In this document: piece after piece, positions 19,256-30,400 of the stretch
Layout: every line of letters begins with the position of its first letter
Position numbering within the stretch: position 1 is the first letter of the stretch
Source of the DNA: Prorocentrum cordatum
Lineage: Eukaryota; Sar; Dinophyceae; Prorocentrales; Prorocentraceae
DNA length: 64,000 bases
NCBI GenBank assembly: GCA_963575745.1
Contig: CAUYUJ010015700.1
Location: forward strand, 151,808 to 215,807
Reading direction: 5' to 3'
Made by a program: the position numbers and the translations under genes
The notes under the pieces: generated by a model
What the model saw: only the letters and a program-made list of their open reading frames with translations
The model's database searches: none
What the model was told of the DNA's origin: nothing

Positions 19256-20198
19256 CGAATGCATACACACAAGCATACACACATGCATGCATGCATGCAT
19301 GCATGCATGCATGCATGCATGCATGCATGCATACATGCATACATACAGACATGCACACATACATACATGTATGCATAGATACATACCTATAAACTCAGAC
19401 ATACCGACATACACGCATACATACAAATACATACATAGATGCACATGTATACATGCACACAAACATGCACACACCAATGCAAATACCAATGCATATATGC
19501 GTACATGTATACATACAGTCATACATACATACACACATATACACATGGATACAAACATACGTATATCGTGTATAGGTGTATGTATACATACGCACACGCA
19601 TACATACATGCATGCATGCATCCACACATACAAACATATGCAGACATACAATCACATAAACATGCATGCTTACATACATGCAGACATGCATGCGCGCATA
19701 CATACAATCATTCATACATGCATGTATACAAACAATCAAATATACAGACCTACATACAGACATACAATCCGTCATGTCTGCATACATTCATACATCAATA
19801 CGTGTATGCAAATATGCACACTTAACACACATTCATACCTACAAGCTGACATACATACATACATACATACATACATACATACATACTTACATGCATGCAT
19901 ACATACATGGAGACATGCATGCAGGCATGCGCACTCACGCATACAAACGCACAAACTTACACATGTATATGCATGCATGCATACGAACACGCAGACGTAC
20001 ATACACACATGGATGCGTGCACACGAATGTACATACATGCATGCATGCATGCATGCATGCACCAATATCTCTCTATATATACACATATATACATCTATAT
20101 ATATATATATATATATGCATACATGTTTCCATATACACAAGTATATATGCATACACATGCACATTCATACATAGACACACTTATACATACATGCATGC
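19256..20198. repeat. ACAT/ATGC tetranucleotide tract (main block)
   Basis: Almost 1 kb of ATGC, ACAT, ATAC and AT-dinucleotide units, starting with more than ten ATGC units and including a TA run at 20095-20115. The copia relic begins immediately after it. The same kind of repeat reappears at 23301-23328 and at 29.87-30.4 kb. Confidence 0.95.
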
Positions 20199-20200
20199 TG

Positions 20201-20408
20201 ATTTCTCCTCGGCGGTCGGGCGGACCTCCAGAGCGCCTCAACTTGTCTGAGCCTAAACGTCAGCGGACGCCGCCTGCGAACACGAGCCCCCGTGAGCTCC
20301 CCCCAGATGTCTTGGGACAGGACCAGTGCGTTGCATACGCGTCCCGCGTTTTAGGGGATGCAGTTCCGAGAGAGAGGGACATTTGAATGTATCACAGATT
20401 CTCTACAC
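20201..20408 (-). repeat. Copia relic 3' LTR
   Basis: About 208 bp, about 90% identical by eye to 23099-23304. It runs from ATTTCTCCTCGGCGGTCGGG to ATTCTCTACAC on the plus strand. In element orientation it begins TGTAGAGAAT. Confidence 0.85.
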
Positions 20409-20582
20409 CCCATCGCAAGGGACCTCGGCCTCGTAGGTGAGCTCGGCGCAGCAGGCATCGCAGCGTCTCTTCCACCGCTGCCGCTGGCCCCCTCGGGGGC
20501 AGAAGGCCCGCTGCTCGAGCTTGCGCCAGTTTCCGCGGGGCCTTCAACCTGTCCTCCAGGCTTCGGTTGGGGCTCTGGACCC

Positions 20583-22149
20583 TCAGGCTGGGGCTCTGGA
20601 GCTTGGGCCTCTGGACCCTGGGCCTCTGGGGGCCCCGCTGTCGAGTCTGGGCCCGAAGGGCCCTCTGCTCCACCCGGGGCCGCCCCTGGGGCTACCCTCT
20701 CGGCCTCCGTGCCCGCGGCCTCCAGCGGCGCCGGCACGACCTCGCCCATGCCGCCGTCCATGACGAGAGAGCGGGGCACGTGGGCGAGATTCTCCTTCTA
20801 GGGCTCGCCGCAGACCTTCAGGAGCAGCTCCTTGTCGCGGCGCTTCCCCTTCGGCATCCCGCGGACGGTCCTTCAGGTCACCTTCCCAGCCACCGTGAAA
20901 ATGATGTGCTCGTCGTTGGCGATAGTCCTGCCGACCCTGATCCCCTTCGCCCAGGCCGCGCCAACTTTGGTTAAGCCTCGGGGCGAGACCTGACATCGAG
21001 CGCGGAACCCTCGCCATCACCGCCTCAGCGAACGGCGCCACAACACCCGTGTAGTTCACGCCGTAGACCGCGAAGTGCGACGTGTAGCCGTCGACGCCCC
21101 TGCTGAACCAGTTCGCCACGTTCGCAGCGTGGTGAGCGACAAACGGCCAGAGCGGTGAATGCGGTGTGAGTTTGACGCCGCTGCTCATCTCAGCCTGCAC
21201 CCGTTGGCCTTCAGGCGCCCGCGCCACCGCCGAATCCGAGTCTCGATGAAGCCCATCGACTTGCTGTCCCTCGCGCGGCCCTGCGACACCCAAATATCGA
21301 GGTTTTCCTAACTCCTCGCGCTAACGACCTTGTCCTGAAGCGCCTTCACCGCAGGCTCAGTGTCACACCTGAGCTCAGGCTTCTGTAGGCCAACTGCTTC
21401 ATGAACCTCACGAGCTGCTTGGTCGCGCGGTCGCCCGCGGCCTGGCTCCCCAGCGCGTCGCCGTAGAGGTGGCCAGTGCTGCGGTCAGCTGTCACAAGAG
21501 ACGTGCCAAGACCCTTGTCACCCTCGTTGCAGAGGTTCTCGGTGTCCTTGGCGCCGTTGAAAGCCCAGTCGAAGAAGATCAACTCATCTCTGGCGCTGCT
21601 GCCGTAGATGGGCTGGTTGACGCGCGGACCCTCACGGCCTAAGCCGAACACGCACGCGGGGTACCACTTCTTAAACACCGCGTGCCCAATAACCTCGCGC
21701 TGGCCCCTCTCAACCTCCGTCGGAGTGCAAGGCGCCTCCACGACCCTGGCCTCCGTCACAGGCCGGCCGTCAACTTGCTGCTGGCATCGCTACTCGACTG
21801 CCGTCTTGAACTCAAGGTCCTGCATGTGATTGACCTCGGCCTGCTTGAGGCGAGTCCACAGCTGCTCCTTCGCGCCGCAGATCGCGGCACCCAGCTCCCT
21901 CAGACGAGCTCGTAGCAGGTCGGCTCGACAGCCGCCTGGCCCCAGTTCTGCTCCTTCTGGGCCCCTCGCTTGCTTTGGGGCCCAGCCGCCGCCGGAAGGC
22001 TTGCCTCGGGAGCCGCGCCGCAAGACCCCGACGAAGCCGACCCCGCGCGCCTGGACGGCCCCCTCGCCCTTCATCTCCACGTCCTCGTTCGCCGCGACGA
22101 TGCCCATCGCGGCGTTGGGAGAGCGACTCATTGCCAGCCGCTTCCCCAT
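20583..22149 (-). pseudogene. Copia integrase region with upstream SAP-like helix
   Basis: Reading on the minus strand from 22149, a SAP-like motif (LRELGAAICGAKEQLWTRLK, about 21920-21836) is followed by an in-frame TAG near 21789. The same frame then gives the integrase core (DELIFFDWAF, TSLVTADRSTGH, QLVRFMKQLAYRSL). A frameshift near 21310-21350 leads to the integrase C-terminal part (SPLWPFVAHHAANVANWF, HFAVYGVNYTG, VVAPFAEAVMARVP; about 21190-20990). It would catalyse DNA insertion of a copia element. It is broken by at least one stop and one frameshift. The frame from about 20.8 kb downward is Gly/Pro-rich and may be non-coding. Confidence 0.72.
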
Positions 22150-23010
22150 CTGTGCACGCTTGCTGGCTCACCGAACGTGCTCCTCTTGCGAAACATCGGA
22201 ACCTTCGCGCACTTCTTGGTGGGCTTGGTGTAGCCGACAAAGCACCCGTCACTGCGCGAGTAAACCACGTCGAAGCCCGCGTCGAAGACCCCACCAGTGC
22301 TGCGCAAGTCACGAGCAATGGGGCCGATCTTCAAGTTGGCCCGGCAAGCCACCTGACCTCCAATCGCAGACGGAACCTGCGACTCGTCGTCGAGAGAGAT
22401 CTTCTGCTTCTGGGTGGCAACCAACTTGGAACTCGTCTCCTCCGCCACGCTATGCTTGGCGAAGCTTCGCCCGGCACAGTGCTCATCGCTTCCCCCGTCC
22501 AGCATCAGGAACCCGTCGACATCGCACTCCGGAGACCGCGTACCACCGCCGATTGCCATCACCAACTCGTCGTCACAGGGGCGACACAAGAACTCGTCCT
22601 CCAGCTGGTCGCCAGACGATCCTGGAAGCCGCCCTCCACCTGGTCGCCGATCGAGTCGTGGAAGCCGACCTTCACCCGGTGTCCGATCCCGTCGTGGAAG
22701 CCGCCCTTCACCTGATGCCCGATCACGTCGTGGTCGTCGTAGCTCACGAGCGCCAGGCAGTAGACGCACTCGTCGGAGTCGACGTTTTTCGCCACGACTT
22801 CCCGCTGGGACTGACCTGGCCCCTCTTTTTCTCCATTTGATCTTTCTTGAACTTGAAGCAGTGAACTTTGATGTGGCCTTTCTCCTTGCAGTAAGGGCAG
22901 GTCTTTCCCGAGTCAGGGTTGCCTTTGCCTCTGCCAGCTGCGCCGCCGCGTCGTGCGCTCGGATGTCCTTCAGCGACCACATCTGAGATTTGCCACCAGA
23001 CGTCCAAGTC
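22128..23010 (-). pseudogene. Copia gag C-terminus (zinc knuckle) and protease
   Basis: A CCHC zinc knuckle (TCPYCKEKGHIKVHCFKFK, C-X2-C-X4-H-X4-C, about 22905-22849) lies in one minus-strand frame. The protease lies in another frame at about 22510-22463: FLMLDGGSDEHCAGRSF matches the copia retropepsin active site, with DGGS where DSGS or DTGS is usual. Between them is a short imperfect repeat (GFHDGIGHQV-like, 22600-22740). The gag N-terminus is not visible: the 5' LTR starts about 90 bp upstream, so most of gag is deleted. Confidence 0.7.
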
Positions 23011-23098
23011 GCCGTTGCTGCTCGCCGCGCCTGCTGCCTCGGCCAGGCGCGAACCGTGGAACGCTGCCTCGGCGAACTCACAGCTCCGCTTCCGCGCA

Positions 23099-23304
23099 TT
23101 CTCCCCGGCGGTCGGGCGGACCTCCAGAGCGCCTCAACTTGTCTGAGCCTAAACGTCAGCGGACGCCGCCTGCGAACACGAGCCCCCGCGAGCTCCCCCG
23201 AGATGTCTTGGGGCAGGAGCAATTCGTTGCATACGCGCCCCGCGCTTTAGGGGATGCAGTTCCGAGAGAGAGGGGCACTGGAATGGATTACATATTCTCT
23301 ACAC
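23099..23304 (-). repeat. Copia relic 5' LTR
   Basis: Partner of 20201-20408. It ends in ATTCTCTACAC followed directly by ACATACATACATACATACC. Confidence 0.85.
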
Positions 23305-23328
23305 ATACATACATACATACCTACAAAT

Positions 23329-23448
23329 ATGCACAGCCCGATCTATTTCTTGCCAGAGCGCAGATCTGGTGAGAGCGAGGGCAATTGCCTGAAGGCCTCG
23401 AATGGGCTTCGCGATGGAGGCATAGCATTCAACAGAAAACGAGGTCCA
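23329..23448 (-). repeat. Element 2 repeat B2
   Basis: 120 bp, starting ATGCACAGCCCGATCTATTT on the plus strand and ending AACGAGGTCCA. It matches 23601-23719 with a few substitutions and one 1-bp indel. Confidence 0.88.
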
Positions 23449-23501
23449 ACGGCACGTGCGCGCACACGCAAACAAAAGAGGAGGAGGATGGGAGGAGGGG
23501 G

Positions 23502-23598
23502 ACTTGGGCAAAGACGGCGATGGAACGGACACGTCGGGAACCATTCCATCTGCAGGCGGCTTGCATTCAGGGCGCGCACAGCTGTTTCGAAAACGTTT
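23502..23598 (-). repeat. Element 2 repeat A2
   Basis: 97 bp, AAGACGGCGATGGAACGGAC to GAAAACGTTT, matching 29763-29859. It directly abuts B1, with a GA between them. Confidence 0.88.
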
Positions 23599-23600
23599 GA

Positions 23601-23719
23601 ATGCACAGCCCGATCTATTTCTTGCCAGAGCGCAGATCTGGTGAGAGCGAGGGCAATTGCCTGAAGGCCTCGAGGGGCTTCGCGATCGAGGCCGAGCATT
23701 CAACAGAAAACGAGGTCCA
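23601..23719 (-). repeat. Element 2 repeat B1
   Basis: 119-bp second copy of B2. It lies between the end of the methyltransferase-like frame (23790) and A2. Confidence 0.88.
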
Positions 23720-23789
23720 TTGACCATGCTGGACGCCTGGCAGCCGCCATCCCAGCCACACAAAACGCATACGCCGACGTAGGTGCACA

Positions 23790-24720
23790 TTAGCGGGAAA
23801 CGAGGTTAGCAAGACGGGCAGACAGACGGCGCTCGGCGGAGCGATGGATCCAGAGGCCGGCGGCGGCAGCGACAGAGGCGGGGCACGGCTCGGCGATGGC
23901 TGTCCACCGTTTGCCACCGGGCCCCCCGCCCTCCAGAGAAATATGCCTGAGATGGGTTTTGCTACAGAGTCCGCCTCGCCCTGAGCATCTGCGGAGCAGG
24001 GGCGGAGGCGGGTCGCAAGCGCACCATCCGCGGGAACGAGCTGCCTTTCTCCATCTGGTACCGTGCTGACAGAAATCTACATTGGCGCCCTTATAGGAGG
24101 AGCGGGAAAGGAGCAGCATGCGAGGGTGCAACCACATCATGGACGATCGAGGGTTCTCGAGAGCAAAGGGGGCCCCGAGGCGCTTGCACTCGAGGCCGAT
24201 TCTCATAGCAAAATGGAAGGTAGCATTGCCTATGCGAAGCCTAGCAGCAGCTTTGTCCTGAAGGCCAGGCAGGCCGTTCAAAGCACAGGGCGAGCGGTAG
24301 AAATGTCGCGATGCCTGAGACCAGGTGCTGCACGGCGGTGCACACATGACGCCTCGCACGATACGAGATCTCAGCCAGCCTGTCACGATAGCCCCGAACA
24401 CTCGCCGCGAGAGGTCGAAAGCGGGATGGGCGGCCACGTCAATCCGCAGGACCGCGTAGCCTGACTTCCGCCCCAGCCAACTCGCGACCTTGCCCGTGCC
24501 ACTGAAGAGGTCCAGGTACACTTGGTACCTCGGGGAGCCAGCAAGGGCGGCCCACAGCGCGGCGCGCCAGTGCCGCCGCACGGCAGCATCGGTCAAAGCC
24601 TCTGCCGCACCGCTGGCGTCGCCGCCGCGCCAGCAACGCCCAGAGCGGAGGGCGGCGCGCGAGCCCGCGGCAGCGGCGGCAGCGGCGCCCGGCCCCGCAG
24701 CAGGACGGCCAGCTTGGCGC
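23790..24720 (-). pseudogene. Methyltransferase-like domain of element 2
   Basis: On the minus strand the frame gives a SAM-binding-like motif YLDLFSGTGKVASWL (about 24515), then VMCAPPCSTWSQASR (about 24344), then PFALENPRSSMMW, DFCQHGTRW, and a C-terminal CSKTHLRHISLEGG. The Pro-Pro-Cys and Glu-Asn motifs resemble C5-cytosine-type methyltransferases. Methyltransferase domains are known in DIRS-order elements, where their role is unclear. The frame differs from that of the recombinase just upstream, so an indel near 24700 separates them. It runs to a stop at 23790, close to B1. Exact substrate unknown. Confidence 0.68.
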
Positions 24721-25614
24721 CCACCTCCCGGCAGAACTGCGTGACTTCGGGGCTCAGCTTGCCGACCTCCGCGAAGCACCTGGCGTGCCGGGCGTACCTC
24801 TTCGTCGAGGTGTCCGACTGGTGCCTCAGCATGGCCTGGATGTCCGCCAGCTTCTCGCCCAGCACCGCCGCACGGAACGAGGCCCCGCCGTGGCGCACTG
24901 GGTACGGGTGGCAGTCTTGGTGGCCCAGCTGGTCGAACACCGTCCTGAACTTGGAGTTGAAGGCCGTCGCGTCGAAATCCCTGAGCGGCTGGCAGTCCGT
25001 GCGAGTACGAAACAGCCTGGCCAGCTCGTCCCCGAGCGCGGAGGACATCTCGTCCGACAGGACGACGCCCTCGTCGCAGCCCAGGGTCTTGCTCACCTTG
25101 TCGAGCTCCTCCGGGAACAGCAGGAGGCTCCACACAGCACGGCCTGACCGAGGTGCGGGCGCGACCAGGGTCGCCCGCGTCATTGCCACGAGCTCGCTTG
25201 GCAGCCGAATCATCGCGTCCCAGCTGAGGGCCAAGGCGACGGCGAAGCTGCGCCAACCTCGTTGCAGAGCGATGCCCACGGCCGCGAAAAGCAGCCCCCT
25301 CGCCATGGGGGCCCGCGTCGAGCCCCTCGCGAGCTTGCGGAAGCCCCGCAGCCCGGAGGTGGTCCGCTCCAGCGCCGCCGCCGAGCTCAGCCCCAACCCC
25401 GGGCTGTAGTGCTTCAGCGCTGCCAAGGCCTTGCCCCCCCCCTGTGGCGGTCGTGGCCCTCCCAGAACATGAAAACGAGGTACTGGGCGAAGCTCGAGTC
25501 GATCGCCTGCACCCCGAGCGTCGAAAGCCCTCTCGACCGAGCCCAACCCACGAAGTCCAGGTACTCCTTCTGGAAGTAGACCCGCGACGCACTGCCGACT
25601 TTCAGGCTCTGCAA
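24700..25614 (-). pseudogene. Tyrosine recombinase of element 2
   Basis: An N-terminal SAM-like stretch (YLDFVGWARSRGL, FAQYLVFMFWEGH) lies in one frame at 25614-25440. The catalytic part lies in the next frame down to about 24720. Visible residues are RLPSELVAM (Arg I, about 25200), PVRHGGASF (box II Arg, with Tyr rather than His three residues before), and MLRHQSDTSTKRYARHA, where the nucleophilic Tyr is intact (about 24790-24805). The enzyme would integrate a circular DNA copy by site-specific recombination. Two frameshifts break it. Unlike element 1, the catalytic Tyr is present. Confidence 0.72.
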
Positions 25615-28217
25615 GACCGTGAGCCCCTCGGCCTAGGCTCGCTCGCGCGCGCCGCGGTGGGCGGACTGGCGAGCCTTCGCCCTGGCCAGGCGGAGGGCCT
25701 CGGCCCTCGCTGGTGGCGGCCTCGGACTGCCCGTCGCCGAGGGCCTCGGAACTCGAAGTCGAGGAGCTGTCGGAGTCCGCGCCGCCACCGCCAGGCCCGC
25801 CGAAGGCCCGCAAGCCCGCCGAGCGGGTAGGGGTCGCCATGGAGTGCGTCCCCGAGCCCGGCCGCGCCATGACTGCTGGGGCCGGCGAGCTGCGGCTCTG
25901 GGCTCGGGCCGCCGCGGCAGTGGCGCCTCCGCATGAGCGCGTCGACGTCCCGCCATAGGGCTTGGAGGCCGCCTGGGCCGTCCGCCGCACCTCCGAGATA
26001 CGCAGCATGCCAGGGGTCAGCGCGGGCGCCCCGTGCGCGATGAAGCCTGGGCCGAGAGGGCCTGTCCGGGGGGTTCCACTCCGCAGGAATCCATCTGAGG
26101 ATGAAAGTAGTGTCGGTGACAATGGAGATGGCACGCAGCTGCTGCAAGACGTGATTGCGAGTGATGGAGGGAGATCGCCCTCTCCCAACCGCGAGGGCGA
26201 GCCCGAGGTTGTCGACCATAATGAGGTCCCGATGGCCGTGCCCGCTGCGCCCTCGCACAGCGTGCCGCGCGGCCATCACCGCCGCCCGGCCTTCCAGCAC
26301 TGTGATGTCCTCATCTCGCTGGAACTCGCCATGGAAGAAAACTCCCCAGTCGCTGAAGTCCCCGATTGCAGACCGCCCGACGCCCTCGAAGCTGGTGGAG
26401 CCAGCGCGCGCCTGGTATCGGCCGACCTTGGCCCCCTCGACCGGGTCGACGCCCAGCGCGCACTCCCTGGCCCCGATGGCGTCCAGCACCGAATATCGCC
26501 ATGATTCGGCTGACGCCGCGGCGTGCTCCACGAGCTCGTTGGCCCATGTCTGGCCCACCACGCCGTAGCCACCTCCCGAGCTGGCTTGGCCCCTGGAGGC
26601 GTCGGAGGCGCACACGAAGGTGCTGTTGGGCTTCTTGAAGTCGGAGAAGGCGAAGACCAGCAGCGCGGCCGCCTGCCGCAGCTCGAGCTCCACGCGGCTC
26701 CATAGCCGCAGCCGGCGGCGCCCGGCAACCTGGGCGAAGACATAGGTCTGTTTGAAAATACCGAGAGGGGGCCGCCTCAGCAGGGCGGCCCAAATCGAAT
26801 GTCCGAGCAGGCTGAAGATCTCACCCCCGGTGGCCGAGCGCCGGTCTGCCACGAAAAGCAGCGCGAGGCGAACTCTCCACATTCGGGCTGCACTGACCCC
26901 GATGCGGCCACTGCGTCTCTCGAAAGTGATCCCCGTGACGGTCTGCAGGTCCTCTGGCCCCATCGCGCCCTTGCACTTCAGGCCCACCTCCTCCAGTTTG
27001 TTGACGACGGTGCTACAGTCGGCCACACAGCGGTCGCCGTCGCCGCCGACGATGCACACGTTGTCAACGTACACGGCAGGTTGAGTGGAGGTGGTGTGAA
27101 CCTGGAGGGGGGCGCGCTGGTCCTTGATCAGAGGCCGGTGTCGATGCCTGACCGCAGCGCGGTGGTCTCTAGCAGCTCTGGCAAAAGTAAAGGCTCCACG
27201 ACCACCCCATGGGCAGGACCTGCAGGAGAGGGAGCCGAAACAGGACTCGGGCAGGTCCATGTCGATCCCCGCCCCATCAGCCAGCTGTCGGAGCGTGCCC
27301 AGATGTACACTGGGCAGAGAGAAGTGTTCGTCCATCTGTTCTGGTAACTTCACTCCGTAGAAGGCATTGTCCACGTCAGCCTGGGCCATGCTCAGAGAAG
27401 AAGTCGGCTCTGTGCGCAGCGCGGCCCAGGCTGCTGCGCTAGGCAACTGCGAATGATCGGGATCGTGAAAACGTGCATTGGCTCGACGAATGTCGAAGAT
27501 GAGCCGGAGGCGCTGCCGTCCGCTCTTCCAAACGCAGAAGACGCCCACCGTGGCAATGCGCTTGGCCCCGACTCTGATGAGGCCGGAGGTGTGCAGGTCC
27601 AGGACGAACTGTGCATAGCATCGCCTGTCCGCCATGAGGTTGCGGTCGTTGTGCTGCTTGATGTCGTGAGCTGGCGCAGGCGTCCGGCGCAACAAATCTC
27701 TCTCCCAATGTACCCACTGATCGTGCTCGAGGCCGCACAGGACGTCGCTGGGATCGCAGCGCGCGCCTGGCCCCGGCAGGGAGAGAATCCCCCTCTGGTG
27801 CTGGGCTGGATGCTCGGGGTCGGCGTCGCAGCCCGGCTGATGCCCGCGCAGCTCCGCACGGGCTGCCGCGGGTGAGCACGGGGGCGGGCCCGCCTGCTCG
27901 ATGATGGACTGCATGAATTCCAGGCTGCGTTGCTGCCCAGCTGAAATGGAAAAAATATCTCGGGCGCCACCATGGCCGCGCAAGGCGTTCAGGCTCTCGG
28001 CCGCATCGGCGATCCAGTTCGTGACGTGCAGACGGCGGCGCACCCTCGAGCGCACCGATCTCGACAGCCCAGCGGGGCCGCCGGCACCTCGCGCCGCCGC
28101 GAAGCCGCCCACCGGCAGCAGCTCGCGGGGCGCGAGCCCAGGTGGCCGCGTCATTGGCCCGGGCCGGCCCCGCGGCCGGCCGCCTGGTCCTGCACCTTTG
28201 TCCTGGAACTTCTTCAA
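25602..28217 (-). pseudogene. Reverse transcriptase - RNase H of element 2
   Basis: Although the 871-codon frame is open, it is not fully functional. RT motifs in order are GVFCVWKSGRQRLRLIFDIR and RRANARF (about 27530-27460), MAQADVDNAFYGVKLP (about 27380-27340), and the catalytic YVDN (27060-27071), a common DIRS variant of YVDD. Between these the hallmark LPMGWSWSLYFCQS is read only in another frame (about 27216-27175), so a pair of compensating indels has scrambled about 35 residues. RNase H follows with all four acidic positions visible: FVCASDASRGQ, TVLEGRAAV, LIMVDNLGLA and EWNPPDRPSR. The last roughly 180 residues of the frame are Arg/Pro-rich linker toward the recombinase. The first 150 residues include a probable gag/pol linker. 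Confidence 0.8.
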
Positions 28218-29554
28218 CTCGGCGGCCTGTTGCAGGATCTTCTTGTGCAGCTCCGCCTTGGACCCCCCCGAGCCTGCGCCGCCTCCGCCGCCTCCGCCGC
28301 GTGAGAGCAGCCTCTCCTCGGCGCTCCTTGAGGATCTGCGCCTCGCGGTGCATCTCCTGGCTGATGTGATCGACCTAGGCTGGCGACACCATCACCAGCC
28401 CACGTGTCTCGCCCGTGCCGAGATAGAGGTGGCTCTCCTCCATCAGGTCATCACCCTGGGCGGCCGCCAGCCGGTCGCGGTGACGCCACTCGGCCATCCG
28501 GGCCTTCCTCATCAGCAGCTCGAACGAGGCCAGCTCACCAAGGTTCAGCTGGTCGAAGCTGAGGCCCAGCTCCGCCATGCGCATCGCGAGGTCATGGTCC
28601 CCAACGCCCTCGTCCGCGGCCTCCAGCCGGCACTCGCGCACCCACTTCGTGTGTCGGGCGCGCGGGTGCTGGTCCTGGCGCGCCAAGAGCTCCAGGCACC
28701 AGGAGGCAGTCCTCGGGCCCATGATGGGCCACTCGGGCCACTCTGTGGTGGTGACCTGCCGCGCGGCCTCCGTGAAATGCCGGTGCCGACTGCCGTCTGG
28801 ACGCGTCTTGATGTCCAGCACCCGCGCGTCCGACTCGAGCTCTGGGCCTGGGGCAGCAGGGTCCACGGCCTTGACTAGCAGGTACTCGGTCCCCGTGGTC
28901 GCGATGCCAGCCTTATGATGCACGATCAGGTAGCCGTCGAAGTCCTTCTGCCTCACCACCTGGCGCAGCTGTGTAGCATCCTCCGCCGACAGGGCGAACC
29001 AACTCAGTCCACCGACGTCGGGCAGGGCACCTGGCCCCCCTAGCAACCCCCACCACGCTAGTTGCAGCTGCTGCTGCTGCTGGAACCGATCTCAAGGACG
29101 TCTTCCCCTTCATGCGCCGGGTCGGCTTCTCGACGCCGGGCAGCGACAGGCACCCCGGCCTCACCGCCTCCAGCGCCTCGCAGACCTCGAGAGCGGTCGG
29201 CCCCCAGTCGGCGCCGTATGCCGCACTCGCTGCCCTCCACCGTTTCCCAAACACCGACTCCGGGATCGGCGCCCCGTTGTTCGACACCGCCACGAAGCCT
29301 ACGAGCTGTGTCTCCGACAGGATGCGAGGGTACACGTCCAGATCTGGGGTGAGGGCGCACCACGCGCGACGACCGGCGATCTCCTCCTTGCTGGGGGTCA
29401 GCTCGAGCTTGGCCACGCACTCCGAACTCTGACACTCGCACAACAGGATCCGGTCCTGCCAGGCGCCACCAATCTCCCACTGGATACGCACGCGCCGCCC
29501 AGATCGAAGATAGGACATGGCCGGAGACGCAGCAGCAGAGCGAGAGGGCAACAC
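28218..29554 (-). pseudogene. Gag-like ORF of element 2
   Basis: On the minus strand from ATG 29518, a frame reads MSYLRSGRRVRIQWEIGGAW and continues with SETQLVGFVAVSNN and SVFGKRWRAASAAYGADWGP. It then shifts frame near 29050 to LSWFALSAEDATQLRQVV, DFDGYLIVHHKAGI, EWPIMGPRTASWCLELLA and ARHTKWVREC, and meets a stop at 28375. The same frame continues with a basic helical segment (HREAQILKERRGE, then nine Arg). It occupies the gag position ahead of RT. I do not recognise the family. One frameshift and one in-frame stop are evident. Confidence 0.6.
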
Positions 29555-29762
29555 CGATGACGAACCCGACGATCTAGCTCACGATCACCAGCGCACGGAT
29601 ACTTCCGAAGGAGCCCACAGCAAGAGCACAGTTGGATGACTCCTCGGCGAGCGACCCGAGGCCTGGTCCCAGCGATTCGAGGATGGCGAGGCCGCCCCGC
29701 GCAGCTCTGCCCCACAGGCCGAGGACGCCCATGCAGGCTGGGATGGCGGCGCCGCCCGAAAA

Positions 29763-29859
29763 ACTTGAGCAAAGACGGCGATGGAACGGACACGTCGGGG
29801 CCCATCCCATCTGCAGGCGGCTTGCACTTAGGGTGTGCACAGCTGTTTGGAAAACGTTT
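29763..29859 (-). repeat. Element 2 repeat A1 (5' end of element)
   Basis: 97 bp, matching 23502-23598 at about 90% by eye. On its outer side the sequence becomes CGATATAGACATACATGCATGC, the start of the ACAT/ATGC tract. Confidence 0.88.
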
Positions 29860-29865
29860 CGATAT

Positions 29866-30400
29866 AGACATACATGCATGCATACATACGTCCGTGCATG
29901 TATGCATGCATACACGCATGCACGCATACATAAGTGTACACATACATCCATCCATCCATCCGCGCATTCACACACAAACTGCCGATATACATACACACGT
30001 ACAAGCATGCATACATGCATAAATGCACATAGAAATGAATGGAAACATGCATGAATGTGCGTACGTACATACATACACGCAGTCATGGATGCATACGTAC
30101 ATACATACACACAACCTTGCATATATGCAACTATATATATATATATATACACATGCACATGTGCGTACGTACGTGCGTGCGTGCCTGCACACGTCCGTAC
30201 ATGTAGACATACACGCAGTACAACATTGCATACATGTTCAGTGCACAGCTACATACATGGCATGCGTCCGCACACACATACATGCATACACACCTACGGG
30301 TAAACATACATACACACAGTAGCACATACATTCATGCAAGCATACAGACAAACATTAATGCACGCGTACATACATATATACATAGAAAAACATATAGACC
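29866..30400. repeat. ACAT/ATGC tetranucleotide tract (right block)
   Basis: Degenerate ACAT, ATGC, ATCC and GTAC units with a TA run at 30133-30148. Open frames are repeat artefacts. It continues the tract interrupted by element 2 and the copia relic. Confidence 0.93.

Larger units (their letters stand above)
20201..23304 (-). mobile_element. Ty1/copia-type LTR retrotransposon relic lacking RT
   Basis: Two direct repeats of about 207 bp flank 2.7 kb whose minus strand encodes, in order, a CCHC zinc knuckle, a retropepsin, a SAP-like helix and an integrase. RT and RNase H are absent, so the element carries a 3' internal deletion. Left of it is the 19.3-20.2 kb ACAT/ATGC tract and right of it is a 24-28 bp ACAT remnant, so it appears inserted in that tract. 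Frames shift several times and the copy is dead. Confidence 0.8.
23329..29859 (-). mobile_element. Element 2: 6.5 kb tyrosine-recombinase retroelement with split direct repeats
   Basis: In minus-strand order: A1 (29763-29859), gag-like ORF, RT/RNase H, tyrosine recombinase, methyltransferase-like domain, B1 (23601-23719), A2 (23502-23598), B2 (23329-23448). This is again the PAT/Ngaro-type layout, but the repeat sequences and gene order differ from element 1. Beyond A1 the sequence turns into ACAT/ATGC repeats, and beyond B2 it is an ACAT remnant, so the element sits inside that tract, only about 24 bp from the copia relic. Several frameshifts and a stop make it a pseudo-element. Confidence 0.85.

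Noticed and set aside
17100-20200. Cys/His/Met/Tyr-rich frames resembling metal-binding proteins
   Set aside because: Produced by ACAT/ATGC tetranucleotide repeats; the regular CMHA, THTYIH and VCMYVC patterns are phase by-products.
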